A DNA stretch of 64,000 nucleotides from contig JAJQCZ010000050.1 in NCBI GenBank assembly GCA_021202465.1, forward strand, positions 5,082 through 69,081, given 5' to 3'. The notes below the pieces were generated by a model that searched no databases, was not told the origin of the DNA, and saw only the letters and a list, made by a program, of their open reading frames with translations. The position numbers and the translations under genes were made by a program. Below are positions 34,247 through 43,238 of the stretch, in pieces; position 1 is the stretch's first letter, and every line of letters begins with the position of its first letter. Source of the stretch: Lachnospiraceae bacterium. GTDB lineage: Bacteria > Bacillota > Clostridia > Lachnospirales > Lachnospiraceae.

Positions 34247-36085
34247 ATGAATCTGCTTGTAATGGAAAATGTCACAAAAGGTTACGGTGAGAAGACACTC
34301 TTTAATGCGGTCTCTCTGGGAATCCATGAGGGAGATAAGATCGGCATCATCGGCATCAACGGCACCGGTAAATCCACGCTGCTTAAGATTCTTGCCGGTC
34401 TGACAGAGCCGGATAACGGACAGGTCGTGCGCGGGAACCGGGTGCGCACTGCGTACCTCCCTCAGACGCCGGTCTTTTCCGAAGAGACCACCATTCTCGG
34501 CTATGTTCTCGCAGGACGGGAAGCCGAGGGGGAGGCCTGGACGGATGACAGCACCGCCAAATCGCTCCTCACCCGCCTGGGCTTTACCGACCTTACCCTC
34601 GACACTGCCGCTCTCTCCGGCGGGGAACGGAAGCGGGTCGCGCTGGCACGTACTCTGTTAAATGTGTCGGACGCCGGTGCCGCAGCCAACCAGATCCTGA
34701 TCCTGGACGAGCCCACCAACCACCTGGACAGCGACATGGTTCTCTGGCTGGAGGACTATCTGGCCTCCTGGCGCGGCGTCCTGGTTCTTGTCACCCACGA
34801 CCGGTATTTTCTCGACCGGGTCACCAACAAGATCGTGGAAATCGACCACGGGAGTCTCTATACCTATGAAGCCAATTATTCCGGCTACCTGGAACAGCGG
34901 CAGCAGCGCATCGAGACCAGTCTGGCCGCCGATACGAAGCGGGCCAACCTCCTGCGGACCGAGCTCGCCTGGCTGCACCGCGGTGCCCGGGCCCGTTCCA
35001 CCAAGCAGAAGGCGCACATCCAGCGCATCGAGGAGCTGCAGAATACGGCGAACACGGTGCTCGACCGCACGGTGGAGATGGATTCCGTGGCCAGCCGCAT
35101 GGGGAAGAAGACGATCGAGATCCGGAACGTCAGTAAGAGCTACAACGGACGTCTCCTCTTCGAAGATTTCTCCTACACGGTCCTGCGCGGCGAACGCATC
35201 GGCATCGTTGGGAAAAACGGCTGCGGCAAATCCACGCTGATGCGGATTCTCACCGGCCGTGAAGTCCCCGATACGGGCTCCGTCACGCTGGGAGAGACCA
35301 TCCGCGTCGGCTATTTCACCCAGGAAAATGAGGACATGGACGGAGACCGGCGCGTCATTGATTACATCCGGGATGTGGCGGAGATCATCCACACCTCCCG
35401 AGGGACGGCTACGGCCTCCCAGATGCTGGAGCGTTTCCTCTTCCCGCCGGCTCTGCAGTACACGCCGGTCCGTCTCCTGTCCGGCGGTGAAAAGCGCCGC
35501 CTCTATCTGCTGCGGATCCTGATGAGCGCGCCCAATGTGCTGATCCTCGACGAGCCCACCAACGATCTGGACATCGCTACCCTGACGACACTGGAGGACT
35601 ATCTGGATCATTTCGACGGCATCGTCATCACGGTCTCGCACGACCGGTATTTTCTCGATCGGACCGTGAACCGGATCTTTGCCTTCGAAGGAACGCAGAT
35701 TGTCCAGTATGAGGGCGGCTACACCGATTATTTCCAGTCGCCCCGCCGTCCGGAGAATCAGCGCCAACCGGAAGAAGTCACCGCAAAATTCTCCGCTGAC
35801 GAGACCGCCCGGAAGAACGAAGGACGGACCCATGAGCAGAAGCTGCGTTTCACTTTTAAGGAAAAGCAGGAATTCGACACGATCGAGGACGATATCGCCG
35901 CTCTCGAAGAGCGGGTGGAGGCCCTGACGGCCGAAATGGAGACCTGCGCCAGCCAGTATACACGGCTGCAGGAACTGATGAACGAAAAGGAAGCCGCCGA
36001 GGCGGAGCTGGCAGAGAAGATGGACCGCTGGGTCTACCTGACCGACCTGGCGGAGCGGATTGAAACACAAAGAGAAAAACCATGA
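34247..36085 (+). CDS. ABC-F family ATPase (ribosome-associated)
   Basis: 612 residues. The ATG at 34247 has GAGG upstream; ATG at 34262 ('MENVTKGYGEK') is an alternative. There is no membrane domain. Two ABC cassettes: Walker A 'GINGTGKSTLLKIL' with signature 'LSGGERKRVALARTL' and 'ILDEPTNHLD', then 'GKNGCGKSTLMRIL' with 'LSGGEKRRLYLLRIL' and 'ILDEPTNDLD'. An Arg/Gln-rich linker separates them and a coiled-coil C-terminal domain (about 540-610) ends the chain. ABC-F proteins act on ribosomes in translation quality control or antibiotic resistance. The Uup/YdiF subgroup fits best. It overlaps the MATE gene by 4 nt. Confidence 0.93.
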   Translation: MNLLVMENVTKGYGEKTLFNAVSLGIHEGDKIGIIGINGTGKSTLLKILAGLTEPDNGQVVRGNRVRTAYLPQTPVFSEETTILGYVLAGREAEGEAWTDDSTAKSLLTRLGFTDLTLDTAALSGGERKRVALARTLLNVSDAGAAANQILILDEPTNHLDSDMVLWLEDYLASWRGVLVLVTHDRYFLDRVTNKIVEIDHGSLYTYEANYSGYLEQRQQRIETSLAADTKRANLLRTELAWLHRGARARSTKQKAHIQRIEELQNTANTVLDRTVEMDSVASRMGKKTIEIRNVSKSYNGRLLFEDFSYTVLRGERIGIVGKNGCGKSTLMRILTGREVPDTGSVTLGETIRVGYFTQENEDMDGDRRVIDYIRDVAEIIHTSRGTATASQMLERFLFPPALQYTPVRLLSGGEKRRLYLLRILMSAPNVLILDEPTNDLDIATLTTLEDYLDHFDGIVITVSHDRYFLDRTVNRIFAFEGTQIVQYEGGYTDYFQSPRRPENQRQPEEVTAKFSADETARKNEGRTHEQKLRFTFKEKQEFDTIEDDIAALEERVEALTAEMETCASQYTRLQELMNEKEAAEAELAEKMDRWVYLTDLAERIETQREKP

Positions 36086-37443
36086 ACAAAAGCAAAGGCA
36101 CGAACACACAACAGGATTTTTCCACCGGCCGGATGTGGCAGCGTATCGCCGCCCAGGCGGTTCCTCTGACGATCGCCCAGCTGGTGCAGCTTCTATATAA
36201 TATTGTCGACCGCATCTACATCGGACATCTGCCGGAGGTGGGCAGTCTGGCCCTGACCGGAGTCGGCATCACCTTCCCGATCACGACGCTGATTCTGGCC
36301 TTTGCGAACCTGTTCGGCACCGGCGGCGCACCGCTGTTTTCCATTGCACGAGGCGCAAAAGAGGAAGAAAAGGCCCGGGAAATCATGGGAAATGTCTTCA
36401 CTATGATCCTGCTTACGTCCGTCGTACTGATGGTTCTCTGCTATGCCGTCCGCGTCCCGCTGCTCTATCTGTTCGGCGCCAGCGACGCAACCATCCTGTA
36501 TGCAGAGAGCTATCTCGGCATCTACCTTTTCGGCATCCTCTTTTCCATGATCGTCACCGGGATGAACGGCTTCATCAGTGCGCTCGGGTTCCCCCGCACC
36601 GCGATGTGGACCACCGTCATCGGCGCCGTACTGAATCTCATCCTCGATCCGATCTTTATCTTCGGCCTCTCTCTCGACGTCCGGGGCGCAGCTCTGGCCA
36701 CCGTCATCAGCCAGTGCGTCTCCGCCGTCTGGGTCATCCGTTTCCTGCTCACCGGCAGCGCCGGCCTGTCTCTCCGGCCGTCGTATATGAAGCCGGACCG
36801 CCGCATCGTGCGCGACGTCCTGGGACTGGGCATCAGTGGATTCATGCAGCAGGCCACAAACTGTCTCGTACAGATTGTCTGCAATGTGACCCTGCAGAAC
36901 TACGGCGGCGATCTGTATGTCGGCGTCATGACCATCATCAACAGTGTCCGCGAGATCGCCTCCCTGCCGGTGACGGGCCTCAGCAGCGGCGGCCAGCCCG
37001 TTCTCGGCTATAACTACGGGGCGAAACAGCCGCAGCGCGTGAAGGAGGGCATTCGCTTCATGGCAGTAACCGGCGTCCTGTATACCGCTCTGATGTGGCT
37101 TGTCATCGAGCTTTTCCCCGCCGCCTTCATCCGGATCTTCACCAGCGATGCGCAGACCATCGAAGCCGGAATCCGGGCCGCACGAATCTATTTCTTCGGA
37201 TTCGTCTTCATGAGCCTGCAGTTTATCGGACAGTCCACCTTTGTCGGGCTGGGCAAAGCCAAACGAGCCGTATTTTTCTCCATCCTGCGCAAGGTGGTCA
37301 TCGTTCTGCCGCTGACCCTCCTGCTCCCCCGGCTGGTCGGGCTGGGAACCGATGGAGTCTTCATGGCGGAACCCGTCTCCAACCTGCTCGGAGGCCTGGC
37401 CTGCTTCATTACGATGTACCTGACGTTATACCGAAAGCTGTAA
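36082..37443 (+). CDS. MATE-family efflux protein
   Basis: 453 residues, 12 hydrophobic helices. Typical segments: 'IAAQAVPLTIAQLVQLLYNIVDRIYIGH', split by the usual Asp-Arg, 'GTGGAPLFSIARGAKEEEKA' and, in the second half, 'GLSSGGQPVLGYNYGAKQPQRVKEG'. The ATG overlaps the ABC-F stop (ATGA), so the two are co-translated. Pairing of an ABC-F protein with an efflux pump hints at joint drug tolerance (inference). It is a different branch from the MATE gene at 23283. Confidence 0.92.
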   Translation: MNKSKGTNTQQDFSTGRMWQRIAAQAVPLTIAQLVQLLYNIVDRIYIGHLPEVGSLALTGVGITFPITTLILAFANLFGTGGAPLFSIARGAKEEEKAREIMGNVFTMILLTSVVLMVLCYAVRVPLLYLFGASDATILYAESYLGIYLFGILFSMIVTGMNGFISALGFPRTAMWTTVIGAVLNLILDPIFIFGLSLDVRGAALATVISQCVSAVWVIRFLLTGSAGLSLRPSYMKPDRRIVRDVLGLGISGFMQQATNCLVQIVCNVTLQNYGGDLYVGVMTIINSVREIASLPVTGLSSGGQPVLGYNYGAKQPQRVKEGIRFMAVTGVLYTALMWLVIELFPAAFIRIFTSDAQTIEAGIRAARIYFFGFVFMSLQFIGQSTFVGLGKAKRAVFFSILRKVVIVLPLTLLLPRLVGLGTDGVFMAEPVSNLLGGLACFITMYLTLYRKL

Positions 37444-37498
37444 GAGGCCGCGCAGGACAATCCGTCCGCTGATTTTTACAATAAATAGCAAAATCTTC

Positions 37499-37527
37499 TT
37501 TTCATATTCTTCTTTTTTCGCTATACT
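37499..37527 (+). promoter_or_regulatory. Promoter of the deacetylase leader
   Basis: TTTTCA (37499-37504), 17-bp spacer, TATACT (37522-37527). T-rich upstream sequence. Confidence 0.6.
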
Positions 37528-37534
37528 GGAGAAG

Positions 37535-37690
37535 ACGGCAATCCGCTTTGCCGTTCACAATCGAGCAGTAGGCGGCTTTTTCGCCTCATACTCGCCGTAC
37601 GGGGCGCATCCGGCAACAGCCGGAAAATACCTTACGCGCCCCTGCGCACATAAAAAGAACGCGCTTTGCGCATCCTCAAGGGAAAGGGGG
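37535..37690 (+). ncRNA. Highly structured 5' leader, candidate riboswitch-like element
   Basis: Three or more successive stems: ACGGCA/TGCCGT (37535-37554); CGAG..AGGCG/CGCCT..CTCG (37562-37594); and GGGGCGC/GCGCCCC (37601-37642) enclosing TCCGGC-AACA-GCCGGA. GCGC/GCGC near 37661 follows. It ends at the AAAGGGGG ribosome site. I do not recognise a known riboswitch class. Confidence 0.5.
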
Positions 37691-37694
37691 AACT

Positions 37695-39371
37695 ATGAAA
37701 AGAAAACACATTTCCAGACTGCTTTTTCTGCTTCTCAGCCTCACCATTCTGAGCTTCGGCCTGGCCACTGTGTGCCTGGCTGATTCCACAGAGGGAAGCA
37801 CCGCAGAAGATGAATCCGGGGCGGAAGAGACCATCGCGGACGGCTTCTACACCGACGACACAGGAACCTATTACTATCAGTCCGGCGCCGCCGTCACCTC
37901 TGCCTGGATCAAAGACGGTGGAAAAAGCTACTACTTCACTTCCGACGGTACGATGGCCACCGGACTCCAGGAGATTGGCGGAAGCCTCTATTACTTCTCT
38001 TCCGAAGGCGTCATGCAGACCGGATGGGTCACGATCGGCAGCAAGACGTATTATTTCAGCGTCAAATACGGTTCCGCCATCACCGGACTCCGAAAGGTCG
38101 GCGACAACTATTATTACTTCTCTTCTGAGGGCGTCATGAAGACCAAATGGGTCACCATCGACGGCAAAAAATATTACTTCAGCGTCAAGAACGGCGCTGC
38201 CGTCACAGGACTCCGGAAAATCGGCGGGAAGTATTTCTATTTCACCTCCAAGGGCAGGGTGACAACCCGATGGGTCACCGTCAACGACAAGACATATTAT
38301 TTCAGCGTCAAGGATGGCGCCGCGATTACCGGGCTCCGGAAGGTCGGTGACAATTACTATTACTTCACCTCGAAGGGCGTCATGAAGACCAGATGGGTCA
38401 CCATCGACGGCGAGAAGTATTATTTCAGTGTCAAAAACGGCGCCGCCATCACAGGCCTGCGGAAGGTCGGCGGAAATTACTATTACTTCACCACCAAGGG
38501 CAAGGTGAAGACCAAATGGGTCACTATCGACGGCAGCAAGTATTATTTCAGCGCCAAAACCGGCATCGCCGTCTCCGGGCTCAAGAAGATCAGCGGCAGC
38601 TACTACTATTTCACCTCCAAGGGTAAAATGAAGACCGGCTGGGTCACCATCGACGGAGAAAAATATTATTTCGCTTCCAACGGCAAGATGGTCCGTGATA
38701 CGCGCAAAACCATCGGCAAAAAGCTGTGCACCTTTGATGAAGACGGTGTTCTCATCCGTTCCATCGATACCACAAAACCCATGGTGGCGCTGACCTACGA
38801 CGACGGACCTTCCATTTATACAGATAAAATCCTGAGCGTACTGGAAAAATACGACAGCGTCGCCACCTTCTTCGTGGTCGGCGACCGGGTCTCCACCTAC
38901 TCATCGACAGTGAAAAAAGCCTACGAGATGGGCTGTGAGATCGGCAATCACACCTACAGCCACGCAACACTGACAAAGCTTGGTACTTCTGACATCAAAA
39001 GTCAGATCTCCAGGACCAACGCGGCTGTAAAGAAGGTCACCGGTGTTGCTCCGACGATCATGCGGCCGCCGGGCGGAAGCTACAACTCTACCGTGAAGTC
39101 CGCAGTCGGCATGCCCCTGATCCTCTGGTCGATCGATACGCTGGACTGGAAGACGCGCAATGCCTCCTCGACGATCTCCGCAGTGGTCAACCATGTCTCT
39201 GACGGAGACATCGTCCTCATGCATGATCTCTACTCCGCCACGGCCACTGCGTCCGAAACCATTATCCCTCAGCTGGTGAAGAAGGGCTATCAGCTGGTGA
39301 CGGTCAGCGAGCTGGCGGAATGCCGCGGAGGAATCACGGCCGGAAACGTCTACACGCGCCTGCGCCCGTAA
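37695..39371 (+). CDS. Secreted cell-wall-binding-repeat polysaccharide deacetylase
   Basis: 558 residues. Signal peptide (1-30, 'LLFLLLSLTILSFGLATVCLA'), an acidic linker, an entry repeat, then six 41-residue choline-binding-like repeats of the type GLRKVGDNYYYF..KG.MKT.WVTIDG.KYYFS (about residues 94-340) that anchor to wall polymers. The C-terminal NodB domain has all five motifs: 'TYDDGP', 'HTYSH', 'RPPGG', 'DTLDW' and 'IVLMHD', consistent with a metal-dependent deacetylase acting on peptidoglycan or another glycan. The last 22 bp overlap the convergent flavin-reductase gene. Confidence 0.93.
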   Translation: MKRKHISRLLFLLLSLTILSFGLATVCLADSTEGSTAEDESGAEETIADGFYTDDTGTYYYQSGAAVTSAWIKDGGKSYYFTSDGTMATGLQEIGGSLYYFSSEGVMQTGWVTIGSKTYYFSVKYGSAITGLRKVGDNYYYFSSEGVMKTKWVTIDGKKYYFSVKNGAAVTGLRKIGGKYFYFTSKGRVTTRWVTVNDKTYYFSVKDGAAITGLRKVGDNYYYFTSKGVMKTRWVTIDGEKYYFSVKNGAAITGLRKVGGNYYYFTTKGKVKTKWVTIDGSKYYFSAKTGIAVSGLKKISGSYYYFTSKGKMKTGWVTIDGEKYYFASNGKMVRDTRKTIGKKLCTFDEDGVLIRSIDTTKPMVALTYDDGPSIYTDKILSVLEKYDSVATFFVVGDRVSTYSSTVKKAYEMGCEIGNHTYSHATLTKLGTSDIKSQISRTNAAVKKVTGVAPTIMRPPGGSYNSTVKSAVGMPLILWSIDTLDWKTRNASSTISAVVNHVSDGDIVLMHDLYSATATASETIIPQLVKKGYQLVTVSELAECRGGITAGNVYTRLRP

Positions 39372-39940
39372 CCCTTTTTCTTCCTGCGCACGGAATACCC
39401 GAAGGTTCCGATCTCCTCGCCCAGGTGATAGTAAGTCCCATGGGAATAGGCTGTCAGGTCGGCCCGTTCCAGGTGCAGGGAGCCCTTCTCATCCAGCAGC
39501 GTCTCATCGACACTGACCCCCAGCACGTCGGCCAGAAACAGATGGTGGCTGCCCAGAGGCAGGACCTCCCGCACCCGGCACTCGATGTTCACCGGGCTCT
39601 CGGCGATGCCCGGGGCAGAAACATGCTGCGATTCCTGCGGCGTCAGATGCATCTCAGCGAACTTGTCCGTGTCACGGCCGGAGCGCACGCCGCAGAAATC
39701 TGCGGCCCGGTTCAGCGCTCCGGTCGTCAGGTTGATGACGAATTCTCCTGTTTCCCGCAGAATATCATAGGAATAGCGCTCCGGGCGCACGGAGATGGAG
39801 ACCATGGCCGGATTCGTACACACCGTCCCGCACCAGGCGACGGTGAGGATGTTCGGCTTCTCTCTGGGCCTCCGGCAGCTCACAAGAACTGCCGGAAGGG
39901 GGTAGACCATGTTGCCCGGTTTCCAGTGCTGTTTTTCCAT
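39350..39940 (-). CDS. Flavin-reductase-like (FMN-binding split-barrel) protein
   Basis: 196 residues. The FlaRed/DIM6 pattern is clear: 'YPLPAVLVSCRRP', 'NILTVAWCGTVCTNPAMVSISVRPERYSYD', split by further matches, and 'GEFVINLTT'. The C-terminus has 'THGTYYHLGE'-like sequence ('SHGTYYHLGEEIG') and a basic tail. Members bind FMN and serve as flavin reductases or flavoredoxins. The 3' end lies inside the convergent deacetylase gene (22 bp shared), so the final Arg/Lys-rich residues are constrained by that overlap. The ribosome site is GGAGGAGA just before the ATG. Confidence 0.9.
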   Translation of the reverse strand: MEKQHWKPGNMVYPLPAVLVSCRRPREKPNILTVAWCGTVCTNPAMVSISVRPERYSYDILRETGEFVINLTTGALNRAADFCGVRSGRDTDKFAEMHLTPQESQHVSAPGIAESPVNIECRVREVLPLGSHHLFLADVLGVSVDETLLDEKGSLHLERADLTAYSHGTYYHLGEEIGTFGYSVRRKKKGYGRRRV

Positions 39941-39969
39941 TGCTCTCCTCCTTCGAATACAATCCCGGA

Positions 39970-40028
39970 GTCAGGAAGCGGAACGCCCACCCGCAGGGTG
40001 TACCTTGTGTAAGCGTTCCGTTCCTGAC
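39970..40028. repeat. Dispersed hairpin element, copy A
   Basis: Stem GTCAGGAA + CGGAACGC (39970-39986, one bulge) pairs with GCGTTCCG + TTCCTGAC (40013-40028). The loop region 39988-40015 matches copy B (46586-46613) at 27 of 28 positions, while the stems differ but still pair. Confidence 0.75.
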
Positions 40029-40046
40029 CCTTTGTCCCTTGTGTCA

Positions 40047-40527
40047 TCATATCTCCGGAATCATCCGCACGCCGATCCCCTGCTGTGTATTCACAAGCGC
40101 CGCTGTCAGCACGCTGCCTGCCGGGTAGAGCAGGCTGCGCTTATAGAGCGCCAGCCCTGGCATGCGGGCGCTGTGCAGCGCAGTGAGCGCAAAGCCCGCC
40201 GGAATGCGAAGGAACTCTGACATCTGTCCGAATTCCAGCGCCTCCAGCTCTGAGTCGCCGGCGGCGATATTGACCGGTCCGAAACCGGCGGCGGAATGCA
40301 GAAAGCGCACCCTGCAGGCCGGATCCCCGTGAAGCGTTTCCCCCCTGCAGATATTCCGGCGCCTCCGGCATTCTCTCCGTCTCCCGCTGCCACCGGAGCC
40401 ATTCTTCCTCCTGCGCCCCCGTATCCACTGCCGGGAAGGGAACGTTTCCCTCCTCATTGCACGTGTCCCCCGCACGCTCCGCTTCCGCGGAGTTCTCCCA
40501 CTCCTGCCCTTTCAGCCATCCTGTCAT
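40047..40527 (-). pseudogene. DUF4397-like gene with a +1 G-tract frameshift
   Basis: Two frames join into one plausible protein. The first (ATG at 40527 with GAGGG upstream, 'MTGWLKGQEWENSAEAERAG') runs to about 40345. The second continues with 'VRFLHSAAGFGPVNI' to the stop at 40047 and resembles a DUF4397 beta-sandwich ('FLRIPAGFALTAL'). The switch coincides with a run of six G on the coding strand (40345-40340); with five G the frame is open for 159 residues. It could be a sequencing or assembly error, a recent mutation or a slippage-controlled gene. DUF4397 proteins are usually envelope-associated. Confidence 0.65.
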
Positions 40528-40586
40528 GCCGCTCCCTCGTTGTGGTTCATCTGTATCTAATATATGGCGCAGGAAGGAAATATGTG

Positions 40587-41093
40587 CTAGAACAGCGCCG
40601 CGACCAGTGCCGGAATACCATAGGAGACGATACACATGATCGTCACCGCCAGAAGCAGCCCCAGATAAACGGCGGGAAGAGCCTTCTTAAACTTCACACC
40701 CAGGAGAGCCGCGATCAGAGAGCCGGTCCAGGCGCCGGTTCCGGGCAGAGGAATTCCTACGAAGAGAACCAGCCCCCAGAACTGATATTTCTGGATCTGA
40801 TCGCTCTTGCCCATGGATCTCGCTTCCAGCTTCTCCACCACCGGGCGGAAGAGCTTCGTCTTCTTCAGCCAGGCGAAGATTGGTGTAATAAAGAGAAGAA
40901 TCAGCGGCACGGGGATCATATTGCCGATCAGGCAGAATACGATGCCGCGGACCATGTTCATGCCCAGGAGTGCCGCACAGATGATGCCGCCTCGCAGCTC
41001 CACGATGGGAACCATGGACACCACGAAAACAATCAGCTCATCGGGAAGTCCCGCCATCATCGTCATAAACCAGTGAATAATCGTTGTTGCCAT
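40587..41093 (-). CDS. Small multidrug export family membrane protein (COG2426 type)
   Basis: 168 residues with about four to five hydrophobic helices. The family hallmark 'VSMVPIVELRGGIICAALLG' (a PxxELRG motif) is present near residue 30, followed by 'IGNMIPVPLILLFI' and 'GIPLPGTGAWTGSLIAALLG'. The label derives from the Pfam name and no transport activity is established for most members. It lies 29 nt downstream of the YgiQ gene on the same strand. Confidence 0.88.
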   Translation of the reverse strand: MATTIIHWFMTMMAGLPDELIVFVVSMVPIVELRGGIICAALLGMNMVRGIVFCLIGNMIPVPLILLFITPIFAWLKKTKLFRPVVEKLEARSMGKSDQIQKYQFWGLVLFVGIPLPGTGAWTGSLIAALLGVKFKKALPAVYLGLLLAVTIMCIVSYGIPALVAALF

Positions 41094-41122
41094 AAACTGT
41101 CTCTTTCCTTTCGAGGCTGTGT

Positions 41123-43126
41123 TCAGGTTTTCTTCTTATGTACATTGCGGATCGTTTTTTTCTTTCTCAGATTCTTTTCCGAACGATTCACATCTGCATC
41201 CTTTCGCTGTGTGCCGTGGTTTTTCCGTCCCTCACCCCGGCCGGAATGTCGTCCGTCCTCCCGCCCGGTTTGTACCGCCGCACCGGGACTTCCGCTTCGT
41301 CCGCCAACCGGTTTCCCTGGCTCCTTCTTCCACGGACGCGGCGGAATCAGGCACTCCTTTCCGTATCCGATGAGATCCTGCCGCCCGGCTGTCACCAGCG
41401 CTTCCCGCACCAGATCGTAGAGCGCGGAATCCCGGTACTGGATCAGCGCCCGCTGCATGGCCTTCTCATGGGGGGTCCTCACCACCTCCACCGGCTCCAT
41501 CGTCCGGGGATCAAGCCCCGTATAGTACATGCAGGTAGAAACCGTGGAGGGTGTCGGATAGAAATCCTGCACCTGCTCCGGCAGATACCCCATATCCCGC
41601 ACGGCCTCCGCCAGCGCCACGGCATCCGCGAGCGTGGAGCCCGGGTGCGAGGAGATCAGATAAGGGACCAGGTACTGCTTCTTCCCCAGCTTCTCATTCA
41701 TTTTCTTATATTTTTCCGCAAAATTCTGATAGACGCGGTACGGAGGCTTCCCCATGGCGGCCAGCACCCGGTCGGAGACATGCTCCGGCGCCACCTTCAG
41801 CTGCCCGCTGACGTGGTACTGGCAGAGCTCCCGCAGGAAGGTATCGGAGGAATCTGCCATCACATAATCAAAGCGAATCCCCGAACGGACAAAGACCTTC
41901 TTCACGCCGGGCAGAGCCCGCAGTTCCCGCAGCAGCTGCAGATAGTCGCGGTGATCCACCCGCAGGTTCTTACAGGGCTGCGGCCACAGACACTGGCGCT
42001 CCGGGCAGACGCCTTTTTGCAGTTGCTTGCCGCAGGCGGGCTGCCGGAAATTCGCCGTGGGACCTCCCACGTCATGAATGTACCCCTTGAAGTCCGGGTC
42101 TTCCGTCAGGATCCGGGCCTCCGCCAGGATGGATTCATGACTCCGCGTCTGGATGATACGTCCCTGATGAAAAGTCAGAGCGCAGAAGCTGCAGCCGCCG
42201 AAGCATCCCCGGCAGCTGACCAGACTGAATTTTACCTCCTCAAAGCCCGGAACGCCCCCCGCCGCATCGTAGGAGGGATGCCAGGCCCGGCAGTAGGGGA
42301 GCGCATACACCGCATCCATTTCCTCCTGACTCAGCGGCCGCGCCGGAGGGTTCTGCACCACAAAAAGCTTCTTCCCGTAGGCTTCCGCCAGCCGCTGCCC
42401 TGAGAAGGGGTCGGTGTTGCGGGATTGAATGGCAAAGCTCTCCGCATATTTCCGGCGGTCTTCCGTCAGCTCCTGATAAGATGGCAGCCACACGGCGTCC
42501 GTCACCCTCTCCCTCCGGGTCTCCCGGTATACGGTTCCCGGAATCCAGGTAATTTCTCCCACCGGAATCCCGGCCGCCAGGGCCTCGGCAATCTCGGCGA
42601 TAGAGCGCTCCCCCATGCCATAGGAAACCAGATCTGCCTGAGAATCCAGCAGAATGGACTTCTTCAGGCTGTCCGACCAGTAATCATAGTGCGCCAGGCG
42701 CCGCAGGCTGGCCTCGATGCCTCCCACAACGATGGGAACGTCCGGATATATCCGGCGAATCCAGTTGCCGTAGACAATGACCGCCCGATCCGGCCGCTTC
42801 CCCATCACGCCCCCGGGCGTGTAGGCGTCCCGCTTCCGGTGCTTTTTCGCCACCGAATAATGATTTACCATGGAATCCATATTTCCGGCGGAAACCAGAA
42901 AGCCGAGACGCGGCCGCCCGAACTCCGTGATGGCCTCCTCGCGCCGCCAGTCCGGCTGCGCCAGCATCCCTACCCGGTAGCCGCGGGCCTCCAGGAGACG
43001 CGTGATGATCGCCGGACCAAAAGAGGGATGGTCCACGTAGGCATCGCCATTCACATAGACGAAATCCACCTGGTCCCATCCCCGGGCTTCCATCTCTCTT
43101 CGGTTCATCGGCAGAAAATCCTGCAT
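41123..43126 (-). CDS. YgiQ-family radical SAM protein
   Basis: 667 residues from the ATG at 43126 ('MQDFLPMNRREMEARGWDQ'). The N-terminal B12-binding-like region of YgiQ has 'VYVNGDAYVDHPSFG' and 'GFLVSAGNMDSMVNHY'. The radical SAM cluster is 'CRGCFGGCSFCALTFHQGR' with CX3CX2C. The later 'VGGPTANFRQPACGKQ' is typical of the family. The last 60 residues are basic and low-complexity. The reaction of YgiQ proteins is not established. No partner gene makes the role clear. Confidence 0.92.
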   Translation of the reverse strand: MQDFLPMNRREMEARGWDQVDFVYVNGDAYVDHPSFGPAIITRLLEARGYRVGMLAQPDWRREEAITEFGRPRLGFLVSAGNMDSMVNHYSVAKKHRKRDAYTPGGVMGKRPDRAVIVYGNWIRRIYPDVPIVVGGIEASLRRLAHYDYWSDSLKKSILLDSQADLVSYGMGERSIAEIAEALAAGIPVGEITWIPGTVYRETRRERVTDAVWLPSYQELTEDRRKYAESFAIQSRNTDPFSGQRLAEAYGKKLFVVQNPPARPLSQEEMDAVYALPYCRAWHPSYDAAGGVPGFEEVKFSLVSCRGCFGGCSFCALTFHQGRIIQTRSHESILAEARILTEDPDFKGYIHDVGGPTANFRQPACGKQLQKGVCPERQCLWPQPCKNLRVDHRDYLQLLRELRALPGVKKVFVRSGIRFDYVMADSSDTFLRELCQYHVSGQLKVAPEHVSDRVLAAMGKPPYRVYQNFAEKYKKMNEKLGKKQYLVPYLISSHPGSTLADAVALAEAVRDMGYLPEQVQDFYPTPSTVSTCMYYTGLDPRTMEPVEVVRTPHEKAMQRALIQYRDSALYDLVREALVTAGRQDLIGYGKECLIPPRPWKKEPGKPVGGRSGSPGAAVQTGREDGRHSGRGEGRKNHGTQRKDADVNRSEKNLRKKKTIRNVHKKKT

Positions 43127-43238
43127 CCGGCGCGTCTCCCTTCCCGCCCGCCGTTTTGCCGGGCAAATCGCCCTTATTATAATTCCTTTTCCCACCGCTG
43201 TCCAGACGGATTTTCCTGCCTCTCCAGGCACGGCCTGT

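Noticed and set aside
37535..37690. c-di-GMP (GEMM) riboswitch ahead of the deacetylase
   Set aside because: The conserved GEMM core and tetraloop-receptor sequences could not be found; only generic stems are seen.
37970..38700. Direct repeats resembling a CRISPR array
   Set aside because: The repeats are 123-nt in-frame units coding the 41-residue wall-binding motif, with no short repeat/spacer pattern.
39964..40028. Terminator of the DUF4397-like gene
   Set aside because: The stem is strong but lacks a T-tract, and its loop matches copy B far beyond chance, so it is better explained as a repeat element.
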